From: Massilia sp. Root133
Lineage (GTDB): Bacteria; Pseudomonadota; Gammaproteobacteria; Burkholderiales; Burkholderiaceae_D
Assembly: GCF_001426525.1 (NCBI RefSeq)
Contig: NZ_LMEW01000012.1
Coordinates: forward strand, 394,332-458,331
Direction of reading: 5' to 3'
DNA length: 64,000 nucleotides
The notes below the pieces were generated by a model that worked only from the letters and a program-made list of their open reading frames with translations, did not search any database and was not told where the DNA came from. This document shows, piece after piece, positions 56,658 through 64,000 of the stretch. A program made the translations under genes and the position numbers. Positions within the stretch are counted from its first letter, which is position 1; each line of letters starts with the position of its first letter.

Positions 56658-56883
56658 GGATGCCTCCTCAATATATAAAGACCCCGATGATAGCAAGCCT
56701 GCATCATTGCCGCTTGGCGCCCGCAAATAACACTTTTGGCATGTAAAACTTCAACTATTCGTATCCTCCTAGGAGTCGATTAAAAAAATTCTACAGGGAA
56801 CAGCGCACTCGAAAAGATACTTTGGGACATTGCCGGATTGAAAAGAGACGTCCAGCCAGGACGCAACATGGAGACCGTCGCCA
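56658..56883. other. AT-rich promoter region of the XylR-like gene
   Basis: About 225 bp, clearly richer in A+T than the surroundings (for example ATTAAAAAAATTC around 56780). It lies between divergent starts of the DUF1993 and XylR-like genes. No operator repeat was obvious. Confidence 0.3.
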
Positions 56884-58089
56884 ATGAAGTGCCCAAAAAC
56901 ACATCGCATTGCATTGTTATTTGATGCCAACCAGGCGTTCGCCCGGGAGGTCATCGGCGGTATCGCCGGTTACCTGTCGAGCCGGCGGACATCGTGGGAA
57001 TTGTTCATCGAAGATGATTTTCGTTTGCGCCTGTCGAGTCTTGCGCGTTGGCAAGGTGACGGCATCATCGCCCACTTCGACGACCCGGCCGTAGCCGCGG
57101 CGCTGGCCGACAGCCCCGTGCCCGTCGTCGCCGTCGGCGGCTCATACGCGAACGAGGCCGATTATCCGGCCAACGTGCCGTATGTCGCGACCGACAACTT
57201 CAAGCTCGTCAACCTCGCCTATACCCACCTGATCGACGTTGGATTGCGCCGGTTCGCCCTGTTTTCCCTGCCCGACGGGACGAAGCACCCATGGGCGCTC
57301 GAGCGCGAAAAGGCGTTCCGGTTCCTGATGCAGCGCGACAAATTCGACGTCGAGATCCTGCGCGGAGAGGGCGCCCGCAGCTGGGAGGAGGACGTCGCGC
57401 AGCAGGTACGGTGGCTGCAGAGCCTGCCAAAACCCATCGGGATCATCGCCGCCACCGATGCGCGCGCGCGCCAGTTGCTGCAGGCTTGTCAGTTTGCTAA
57501 TATCGCCGTGCCGGAACAGGTCGCCATCATCGGCATCGACAACGATCCGCTGGCACGCATGCTGTCGTGTATCCCGCTCAGCTCCGTGATCCAGGGCTCG
57601 AACGAGATCGGCCGCACCGCGGCCCGGATGCTGCATCAGCTGCTCGAAGGGACGTATCTGGAATGCTCGCGCATCCTGGTGCCGCCCGCCGGCATCAACG
57701 TGCTCGCGTCGAGCAGCCACCAGCCCGTCAAGAACCCCCGCGTCATGCGTGCCCGGCATTTTATCCGCCAGTATGCCTGCCAGGGCATCAAGGGCGACCA
57801 GGTCGCCGATTACGTCGGCGTCTCGCGCTCCACCCTCGAGACGTATTTCCAGCAGGAACTGGCCTGCAGCGTGCACGACGAGATCCTGCGCTTCAAGCTC
57901 GATGCCGCGACCGCGCTGCTGGCGGAAGGGGATTGCAGCGTGGCCGAGGTGGCGCAGCGTTGCGGCTTTACATCGATGCAATACCTGTTCGCCGTGTTCA
58001 AGCGCGAGCTCGGTTGTTCGCCGCGGGAATACCAGCAGCGCGTGGCGCTGGCGCAGGCTATACCGCAGGAAGTCGCGCTGCAGGCCTGA
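56884..58089 (+). CDS. XylR-like regulator: LacI-type sensor with AraC-type HTH
   Basis: A 401-aa transcription factor with a periplasmic-binding-protein-like sugar-sensing domain (about 1-270: RIALLFDANQAFAREVIGGI, AIIGIDNDPLARML) and a C-terminal AraC HTH pair (about 285-390: QVADYVGVSRSTLETYFQQE and VAEVAQRCGFTSMQYLFAVF). This is the architecture of the E. coli xylose regulator XylR. No xylose genes are present; the following glycan genes are the nearest plausible targets. Ligand unknown. Confidence 0.88.
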   Translation: MKCPKTHRIALLFDANQAFAREVIGGIAGYLSSRRTSWELFIEDDFRLRLSSLARWQGDGIIAHFDDPAVAAALADSPVPVVAVGGSYANEADYPANVPYVATDNFKLVNLAYTHLIDVGLRRFALFSLPDGTKHPWALEREKAFRFLMQRDKFDVEILRGEGARSWEEDVAQQVRWLQSLPKPIGIIAATDARARQLLQACQFANIAVPEQVAIIGIDNDPLARMLSCIPLSSVIQGSNEIGRTAARMLHQLLEGTYLECSRILVPPAGINVLASSSHQPVKNPRVMRARHFIRQYACQGIKGDQVADYVGVSRSTLETYFQQELACSVHDEILRFKLDAATALLAEGDCSVAEVAQRCGFTSMQYLFAVFKRELGCSPREYQQRVALAQAIPQEVALQA

Positions 58090-58200
58090 CGCCCGCGCCA
58101 CCCGGCGCGCATCTCGACAAATCCATGGGCGACCTGTCATTATGTTGATGGGGCCGCAAGACGGCCGCCAAGCCTAAATTCGTCGAGGTGGCAGCAGGTA

Positions 58201-59373
58201 ATGCAGAGTTTCTACAACAAGGCGCTCGCCGGGCTGCTGGGGCTCGTCGTGGCGAGCGTTCTCATCGGCTATGCCTGCGTCCGCAGCACCTATGTCCGGC
58301 TGCCGCTGCTGCCCGCCGCGGACAGCAGCCTGCCGTGGCACGCCGAGATCATGGCCGATTCGGCCGTGGGCGGGCGTTCGACGGCCAGGCTGATCGACGA
58401 CGCCGCCACGCTGAGCTTCGAGTTCACGTCCGTCAAGGCGGCGGCGTATCCGTTCGTCCACGCGGAAGTGGCGTTCCGCGACCGCGCCGGCAAGTTCACG
58501 CACGTCGACCTGTCCCGCTACAGCGCGGTGGAGTTCGACGTCAACTGCGCGCCGGCCAACACGCTGGCATTCGGCCTCGTGCTGTTCGACGACCAGGTAT
58601 CGGTTCCCGGCCGGTTCGATACCTATCGCACCCCCTACACCTATTTTTTCTGCAACAAGAACGGCGAGCACGTCGAGCTCGACCTGGCGCGTCTGCGCAC
58701 CGACCAGTGGTGGTTCGACAGGTACGGGCTGAACCTCGCGCGCCAGGAACACACGCTGACACGGATCGCCAAGCTCTCGTTCGGCAGCACGTTCCAGAGC
58801 CCCTACGGCGTGCTCTCGACCGTCCAGGTCAGGAACCTTACCCTGACGGGGCGCGACATGCGCTACCTGGCCCTGTTCGCGGCGTTCATGGTCGTCGCGT
58901 GGCCGGCCTATGGCCTGTGGTTCTTCCGCCGCCATACCCGGGCATTGCTGGCGGAAGTGAAGGACAAGATGCGGCGCGACATTCCCCTGGTCGCCTATCA
59001 GCAGTTGTCGCAGGACCTGCATCGCGACAAGGAGCAGAGCGCCATCCTGCGCTTCATGGCGACGGAATACGTCAACCCGGAACTGGATGTCGAGACCACG
59101 GTGAACAAGCTCGGCATCGGCCGCAACAAGATCAACGAGATCCTCAAGGCGGAGCTGGGCTTCACGTTTTCCACGTACCTGAACAAGCTCAGGCTGACCG
59201 AGGCGGCGCGCCTGCTGGGCGCGAAGGAAGACACGAGCGTGGCGGAAATCGCCTATGCCGTGGGCTACCGGAACGTCTCCTACTTCAACAAACTCTTCAA
59301 GGAAGAATACGGCTGCACGCCGAAGACCTTCCGCAAGCTGCGCGACAGCGCACCGGAATCCGCCGGGCCGTAA
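58201..59373 (+). CDS. Membrane-anchored AraC-family regulator with periplasmic sensor domain
   Basis: A 390-aa single-protein sensor-regulator. Helix 1 about 8-26, extracytoplasmic domain about 30-218 with a beta-rich pattern (VEFDVNCAPANTLAFGLVLF), helix 2 about 221-242, then a cytoplasmic linker and a C-terminal AraC HTH (about 285-380: VETTVNKLGIGRNKINEILK and VAEIAYAVGYRNVSYFNKLF). There is no kinase or receiver domain. Thus the membrane protein itself would bind DNA. It lies 320 bp upstream of a TonB-dependent receptor in the same direction. Target genes are inferred from position. Confidence 0.8.
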   Translation: MQSFYNKALAGLLGLVVASVLIGYACVRSTYVRLPLLPAADSSLPWHAEIMADSAVGGRSTARLIDDAATLSFEFTSVKAAAYPFVHAEVAFRDRAGKFTHVDLSRYSAVEFDVNCAPANTLAFGLVLFDDQVSVPGRFDTYRTPYTYFFCNKNGEHVELDLARLRTDQWWFDRYGLNLARQEHTLTRIAKLSFGSTFQSPYGVLSTVQVRNLTLTGRDMRYLALFAAFMVVAWPAYGLWFFRRHTRALLAEVKDKMRRDIPLVAYQQLSQDLHRDKEQSAILRFMATEYVNPELDVETTVNKLGIGRNKINEILKAELGFTFSTYLNKLRLTEAARLLGAKEDTSVAEIAYAVGYRNVSYFNKLFKEEYGCTPKTFRKLRDSAPESAGP

Positions 59374-59404
59374 CGCGCCCGCGCCCACGGATTTTCACCA
59401 ACAA

Positions 59405-59418
59405 TTTGAGGGATTTCG
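59405..59418 (+). repeat. 14-bp direct repeat, copy 1 (candidate operator)
   Basis: TTTGAGGGATTTCG in the 320-bp space between the membrane AraC gene and the TonB receptor gene. An exact second copy starts 181 bp downstream. The copies are not in a coding frame and their flanks differ. Confidence 0.6.
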
Positions 59419-59520
59419 TTCTGGCGACGCCGGATGGCGGTCCGTAGAATGCATGGGTGGCTCGCGCATCGTTCTCCGATCGATGCGCAGCATCATCTCC
59501 TCCCGCGTTCAAGTGGGTTA

Positions 59521-59548
59521 AGGGACGGCTCCGGCCGTCCCTTTTTTT
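59521..59548 (+). terminator. Intrinsic terminator between regulator and TonB receptor
   Basis: AGGGACGG, short loop, CCGTCCCT followed by TTTTTT. It is a textbook hairpin plus U-run, 150 bp after the regulator stop, so the regulator transcript ends here and the receptor needs its own promoter downstream. Confidence 0.85.
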
Positions 59549-59585
59549 GGGCCCGTGTCGAAGCGCGCCTTGTTTTCGTTGGTTG

Positions 59586-59599
59586 TTTGAGGGATTTCG
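59586..59599 (+). repeat. 14-bp direct repeat, copy 2 (candidate operator)
   Basis: An identical TTTGAGGGATTTCG, 94 bp before the receptor start and downstream of the terminator, the expected zone for the receptor's activator or promoter site. Confidence 0.6.
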
Positions 59600-59692
59600 A
59601 AATTGCTGCGGGCCGGTGCGGCAAACAGAATGAGGGATCGCCGCACGTATTCGACGGCGACGACATCCAGGACAACACGGAGACTTGACAAG

Positions 59693-62600
59693 GTGAACAA
59701 TACCAGGAAAACAGCGATCGCCATCGGCGTCGCGCAGCTCGCCCTGATGGCAAGCGGCGCCGCGCTGGCGCAGACCGAACCGGCCACGGTGGTCGTGCAC
59801 GGCCAGCGCGCGGCGCTCGAGTCGGCGCAGAACATCAAGAAGAACGCGGACGAAATCGTCGACTCGATCGTCGCCGACGACATCGGCAAGCTGCCGGACA
59901 AATCGGTGACGGAAGTGCTGCAGCGGGTCGTCGGCGTGAGCATCGACCGCACGATGAACCGGGTCGACCCGCAGCAGGGCGTGGGCGACAGCGTCAACCA
60001 CTACGCGGCCGAAGGCACGGGCGTGTCGATCCGCGGCCTGGGCGCGGGCCAGGTCCGCTCCGAATTCAACGGCCGCGACGCGTTCTCCGCCAATGGCGGC
60101 CGCGCGCTGAGCTTCGAGGACGTGCCGCCCGAGCTGATGGCCGGCGTGGACGTGTACAAGAACCCGTCCGCCGAGCAGATCGAAGGCGGCATCGGCGGCC
60201 TGGTCAACCTGCGCACCGCGCTGCCGTTCGATGCCAAGGGCCGCAAGGTGGCGCTGTCGACCGAGGTCTCGCGCTCGTCGCTGCGGCAGAAGACCGCGCC
60301 GCCGTCCGTGTCCGGCCTGTACTCGGACCGCTGGGACACGCGGTTCGGCCAGGTCGGCGTGCTGATCGACCTCGCGCACTCGAAGATCGCGAACCAGAGC
60401 GACAGCCTGTCGATCGCCCCGTACAGCTCGCGCGACGACCTCGTGCCCGGCAAGCGCGTCTGGGTCACCCCGTCCGCGAGCTGGGGACAGAACACCTTCG
60501 ACCGCACCCGCGACGGCCTGTATGGCGCGCTGCAGTGGAAGAAGGGCGACTTCAGCTCGTACGTGACGTTCCTGCGTTCGCGCTACAAGCAGCACTCGGA
60601 CGAGCACTCCTACTTCGGCGGCACGAACCCGGCCACCTTGTCGCTGGATCCGGGCGCCACGTACGACGCCAACGGCGCCCTGCTGACCGGCACGCTGCAC
60701 GACACCACCAACAGCGGTCCGGGCTTCGGCACGGGCCTGGGCTTCGGCACCGATGCGCGCGCGAGCGGCCGCACGTCCGACACGCGCGACGTGTCGTGGT
60801 CGGGCACCTGGCGCGCCAGCGACGCGTGGACCTTCAAGGCCGACCTGCAGCACGTGCAGGCCACGACGGACGGCTACGACAACACGGTCGGCCTGGGCGG
60901 TTGGGTGCCCGGCCAGACGGTCGACCTGCGCGGCGGCATGCCGTCGATCTCGTTCGACCAGGCGTCGCGGGCATACCTGGCCGATCCGTCGCACTACTAC
61001 TGGGGCTTCACGCAGGTGCATCATGACGTGGCGAAGGCGCAGATGAACACGGCGCGCCTGGACGCGAAGTACACGTTCGACCATCCGATCCTCAACGACC
61101 TGCGCTTCGGCGTGCGCGTGACCGACCGCTCGGCGGTGACGCAGTCCACCCACGATTCCGAATGGGTCCAGATCTCGCAGGGATGGGCGGTCGGCAACCA
61201 GTCGTGGCAGCCGCTGGCGCAGTTCGCCGGCCTGGGCGACCCGCGCTTCGCCCAGGGCTTCGGCCTGCACCAGTTCAAGAACTTCTTCGGCGGTTCCGCG
61301 GCGTCGCCGGCACCGGTGATCGTGCCCGACGCGTCGCTGGCCAATTCGGTCGACGCCGTCAACAAGCTGCACGACTACTACACGACCCTGTGCAACGAAG
61401 CCAACGCGACCGGCCGCAACAACGACTGCAGCTACAAACCGCCGAAGTTCGGCGATGCGATCGGCCTGAACGACCAGCACGAACGCACGCAGGCGGCCTA
61501 CGCCCAGCTGCGCTTCGCGTTCGACAAGCTCGCGTATCCCATCGACGGCAACGTCGGCGTGCGCGTCGTGCGCACGAATCCGAAGTCGATCGGCTACACG
61601 CTGTTCACGCCGCCCAACAAGCCGCTGCTGCCGGGCGTGCCGGACATTCCCGCGCAGTCGGAGAAGCAGACGTTCGAGAGCACCTACACGCGCGTGCTGC
61701 CGAGCCTGAACCTGAAGCTGAAGGCCAGCGACGAGCTGCAGTTCCGCCTCGGGCTGTCGAAGGGCATGTCGCGTCCGGACTTCTACCTGCTGCAGGCCTA
61801 CACGACGCTGGGCATGGACATCAAGACGCACACGCCGCCCGGCGACGACCAGAAGCCGGTGGTCGACTCGATCGCGTACAACGGCCAGCTGCGCGGCAAT
61901 ACGTCGCTCCGTCCGGTCATGGCCACCAACCTCGACCTGACGGCCGAGTACTACTTCGGCCGCGCCAGCTCGGCGACGTTCGGCGTCTTCAACAAGCGGC
62001 TGAAGGACGTCATCATCGCGCAGACGACGGTCTATCCGCTGCAGGACGTCACCGGAACGACGCACGACTTCATGGTCACGGGGCCCGTGAACGGCATGGA
62101 CGCCCGCGTCAGCGGCATCGAGGCGGGCTTCCAGACCTACTTCGACAAGCTGCCGGGCCTGTTCTCCGGCCTTGGCGTGTCGAGCAACTTCACATATATC
62201 GACAGCAGCACGACGTACCACAACCCGGTCAATGGCACCTGGTGCACGCCGAAGGACACGCTGATGGCCAACATGGTCCGCAACCTGCAAGGCTGCGACA
62301 CCGACGGCCGGGTGTTCGGCGACATGCCATTGGTGGGCCTGTCGAAGAACTCGTATAACGTGGCGCTGTTGTACGACAAGGACGCGGTGTCGCTGCGCCT
62401 CGCGTACAGCTGGCGCTCGAAGTACCTGCAGTCGACCAACTCGTGGGGCACGGCCGGCAACGATGGCATCGACCGCAACCCGGACAGCCCGAACTACGGC
62501 CAGGGCTACTCGGTCAACTACGGCTTGCCGACCTGGGGCGGCGCGTACGGCCAGCTCGACCTGGGCTTCCAGTACAAGTTCACGGACCACCTGCGCCTGG

Positions 62601-62728
62601 GCGGCCAGGTGGGCAACCTGACGAACCAGGTCTACCGGCAGTACATGCAGCAGCAGGTCGGCATGAAACTGCACAACGCCTTCTACACGGGCCGCACCTT
62701 CAGCGCCCAGATGAACTACACGTTCTAA
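59693..62728 (+). CDS. TonB-dependent outer-membrane receptor (glycan/oligosaccharide type)
   Basis: A 1011-aa outer-membrane transporter driven by TonB. The signal peptide (NNTRKTAIAIGVAQLALMAS) depends on the GTG start at 59693; no ATG fits. A plug domain follows (IVADDIGKLPDKSVTEVLQR, then VSIRGLGAGQVRSEFNG), then a beta-barrel ending with aromatic FSAQMNYTF. This is the long 'Caulobacter-type' receptor class used for plant oligosaccharides. A GH35-like beta-galactosidase gene follows after a hairpin. The substrate is not certain; a galactosylated glycan is plausible. Confidence 0.93.
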   Translation: MNNTRKTAIAIGVAQLALMASGAALAQTEPATVVVHGQRAALESAQNIKKNADEIVDSIVADDIGKLPDKSVTEVLQRVVGVSIDRTMNRVDPQQGVGDSVNHYAAEGTGVSIRGLGAGQVRSEFNGRDAFSANGGRALSFEDVPPELMAGVDVYKNPSAEQIEGGIGGLVNLRTALPFDAKGRKVALSTEVSRSSLRQKTAPPSVSGLYSDRWDTRFGQVGVLIDLAHSKIANQSDSLSIAPYSSRDDLVPGKRVWVTPSASWGQNTFDRTRDGLYGALQWKKGDFSSYVTFLRSRYKQHSDEHSYFGGTNPATLSLDPGATYDANGALLTGTLHDTTNSGPGFGTGLGFGTDARASGRTSDTRDVSWSGTWRASDAWTFKADLQHVQATTDGYDNTVGLGGWVPGQTVDLRGGMPSISFDQASRAYLADPSHYYWGFTQVHHDVAKAQMNTARLDAKYTFDHPILNDLRFGVRVTDRSAVTQSTHDSEWVQISQGWAVGNQSWQPLAQFAGLGDPRFAQGFGLHQFKNFFGGSAASPAPVIVPDASLANSVDAVNKLHDYYTTLCNEANATGRNNDCSYKPPKFGDAIGLNDQHERTQAAYAQLRFAFDKLAYPIDGNVGVRVVRTNPKSIGYTLFTPPNKPLLPGVPDIPAQSEKQTFESTYTRVLPSLNLKLKASDELQFRLGLSKGMSRPDFYLLQAYTTLGMDIKTHTPPGDDQKPVVDSIAYNGQLRGNTSLRPVMATNLDLTAEYYFGRASSATFGVFNKRLKDVIIAQTTVYPLQDVTGTTHDFMVTGPVNGMDARVSGIEAGFQTYFDKLPGLFSGLGVSSNFTYIDSSTTYHNPVNGTWCTPKDTLMANMVRNLQGCDTDGRVFGDMPLVGLSKNSYNVALLYDKDAVSLRLAYSWRSKYLQSTNSWGTAGNDGIDRNPDSPNYGQGYSVNYGLPTWGGAYGQLDLGFQYKFTDHLRLGGQVGNLTNQVYRQYMQQQVGMKLHNAFYTGRTFSAQMNYTF

Positions 62729-62746
62729 GCATTCAGCTGCGGAACA

Positions 62747-62788
62747 GGCCTCCCGCGACCTTTGCCGGTCGCGGGAGGCCATTTCATT
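62747..62788 (+). terminator. Strong hairpin between TonB receptor and beta-galactosidase gene
   Basis: A perfect 14-bp stem (GGCCTCCCGCGACC / GGTCGCGGGAGGCC, loop TTTGCC) is followed by only ATTTCATT. It may act as a partial terminator or a 3'-end stabiliser lowering downstream expression. The next ATG is at 62808. Confidence 0.6.
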
Positions 62789-62807
62789 CAACCCGACGGA
62801 TCCACGT

Positions 62808-64000
62808 ATGAAAAAACGCTCCAATCACCTGCTGGCCACGCTCGTCCTGATCTCCACCCAGGCGCTGGCCGCCGCCCCGATGCCGCGCCTGGTCCAGCAA
62901 GACGGCCACTATGCGCTGCTGGTCGACGGCAAGCCGTTCACCATGCTCGGCGTGCAGGCCCACAATTCCAGCAACTATCCGAATGCGCTGCCCAAGGTCT
63001 GGGCCGCCGTCAAGGATGCCCACGCCAACACGCTCGAGATCCCCGTGGCGTGGGAACAGATCGAGCCCGTCGAGGGCAAGTTCGATTTCGGCTACGTCGA
63101 CACGCTCGTGGCCGAGGCCCGCCGCAACGGCGTGCGCCTCGTGCTGCTGTGGTTCGGTACCTGGAAGAACACCGGCCCCGCGTACACGCCCGAATGGGTC
63201 AAGTTCGACGACAAGCGTTTCCCGCGCATGCTCGGCCGCGATGGCAAGGCCAGCTACTGCCTGTCGCCGCTGGGCGAGCAGACCCTGGTGGCCGACAGGA
63301 AGGCGTTCGTCGCCCTGATGCGCCACCTGAAGCAGATCGACGAAGCGCAGCGCACCGTGATCATGGTGCAGGTCGAGAACGAGGTCGGCACCTACGGCAC
63401 CGTGCGCGATTTCGCACCGCGGGGCGAGGCGGCGTTCCGCCAGCCGGTGCCGGCGGCCGTCCTCGCGCGCAAGAAGCCGCCCGTGCCCGGCGCCGCGAGC
63501 GGCACCTGGTCGGAGGTCTACGGTCCGTATGCCGACGAATATTTCCACGCCTGGGCGGTCGCCAACTACATCGAGGACATCGCGCAGGCCGGACGCGCCG
63601 TGTACGACCTGCCGATGTTCGTCAACAATGCGCTGCGCGATCCGCTCGAACCGCTGGCACCGTGGAAGGGCAACTTCGCCAGCGGCGGTCCGACGTACGA
63701 CGTGATCGACATCTACAAGGCCGCCGCCCCGCACATCGACGTCGCCGGTCCCGACCTGTACGCGCCGCAATCGAACAGCGTGGCGGCGACGCTGGACAAG
63801 TTCCAGCGCCCGGACAACGCGCTGTTCGTGCCGGAGATGGGCAACGCGGCCGCGTATGCCCGCTATGTCTACCGGATCCTCGGCGCCGGCGCGATCGGCG
63901 TGGCGCCGTTTGGCATCGACTACGCGGACTACAGCAATTATCCGCTGGGCTCCAAGCGCACGGACAAGACCATGGTCGAACCGTTCGGGACCATCTACGC
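62808..64000 (+). CDS. GH35-like beta-galactosidase, exported (3' end outside window)
   Basis: At least 397 residues of a glycoside hydrolase resembling GH35 enzymes of the DUF5597-containing type, active on galactosyl side chains. Signal peptide: MKKRSNHLLATLVLISTQALA. Barrel features: LLVDGKPFTMLGVQAHNSSN, TLEIPVAWEQIEPVEGKFDF, and the acid/base Glu in MVQVENEVGTYG. The nucleophile candidate is Glu in LFVPEMGNAA. It follows the TonB receptor in the same direction. The C-terminal domain is missing because the window ends. Periplasmic trimming of imported oligosaccharides is the likely role. Confidence 0.85.
   Translation, partial: MKKRSNHLLATLVLISTQALAAAPMPRLVQQDGHYALLVDGKPFTMLGVQAHNSSNYPNALPKVWAAVKDAHANTLEIPVAWEQIEPVEGKFDFGYVDTLVAEARRNGVRLVLLWFGTWKNTGPAYTPEWVKFDDKRFPRMLGRDGKASYCLSPLGEQTLVADRKAFVALMRHLKQIDEAQRTVIMVQVENEVGTYGTVRDFAPRGEAAFRQPVPAAVLARKKPPVPGAASGTWSEVYGPYADEYFHAWAVANYIEDIAQAGRAVYDLPMFVNNALRDPLEPLAPWKGNFASGGPTYDVIDIYKAAAPHIDVAGPDLYAPQSNSVAATLDKFQRPDNALFVPEMGNAAAYARYVYRILGAGAIGVAPFGIDYADYSNYPLGSKRTDKTMVEPFGTIY

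Noticed and set aside
56884..58089. Xylose catabolic operon regulator acting on xylAB
   Set aside because: The architecture is XylR-like, but no xylose isomerase, kinase or transporter lies nearby.
59297..62824. A 1175-codon open frame antisense to the TonB receptor
   Set aside because: Low-complexity Arg/Val/His composition without motifs; the plus-strand frame has a signal peptide, plug and barrel.

Overview
The window is high-GC (roughly two-thirds G+C by eye), densely coded bacterial chromosome. The gene families, the REP-like palindromes and the mix of polysaccharidases, TonB-linked glycan genes, c-di-GMP enzymes and ergothioneine/selenoneine genes suggest a betaproteobacterium of the Oxalobacteraceae, close to Massilia/Duganella/Janthinobacterium. 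This placement is inference; no rRNA is present. There is no clear prophage, insertion sequence or CRISPR array.

Layout. 1-3.8 kb: the 3' end of serS, then two identical tRNA-Ser(CGA) genes in opposite orientation inside about 327-bp inverted arms. The arms bracket a GH5 endoglucanase lipoprotein and a D-lactate dehydrogenase-like gene. 3.9-11.4 kb: a tight co-directional set (ketosynthase, MaoC-type dehydratase, ACP, AurF-like diiron oxygenase, CrtI-like flavoprotein, alpha/beta hydrolase, FabG-type ketoreductase, ferredoxin) followed by a LuxR-type regulator. It looks like an uncharacterised type II fatty-acid/polyketide pathway without an enoyl reductase and is the best candidate for an undescribed system. 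11.4-23.2 kb: mostly housekeeping and envelope genes (SLAC1/TehA-type transporter, methyltransferase, YpfJ-like metallopeptidase, zinc alcohol dehydrogenase with a His-rich companion, thermolysin-family protease, GH36 alpha-galactosidase, M23 peptidase, L,D-transpeptidase, 2Fe-2S ferredoxin). 23.2-24.5 kb: a lower-GC islet with a hairpin-rich untranslated stretch and two small orphan genes. 24.5-27.2 kb: an esterase and several very small proteins.

27.2-39.2 kb is a signalling block: a CHASE-PAS-GGDEF-EAL protein, a spermidine-synthase-like protein, a membrane GGDEF protein with a ruined active site but an intact I-site, a Ppx/GppA-like protein, and a periplasmic binding protein, hybrid histidine kinase and HD-GYP response regulator that overlap or nearly overlap. 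39.2-45.5 kb: a histone-H1-like protein, an HTH repressor, an orphan ABC ATPase, a REP-like palindrome cluster, egtD-egtB (ergothioneine), a YihY/BrkB-type membrane protein and a glycosyltransferase. 45.5-51.6 kb: leuA with a small upstream ORF, a DUF1906 protein, and a selenoneine locus in which senB-senC diverge from senA. EgtD would supply hercynine to both EgtB and SenA.

51.6-58.1 kb: an RhlE-type RNA helicase with C-terminal repeats, an MltD-like transglycosylase, DUF1415/DUF1289/DUF1993 proteins and a XylR-like regulator. 58.2-64 kb: a membrane-anchored AraC-type regulator, a large TonB-dependent receptor and a GH35-like beta-galactosidase cut by the window end. With the XylR-like gene these resemble a polysaccharide utilisation locus. 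A 14-bp direct repeat in front of the receptor is a candidate operator.
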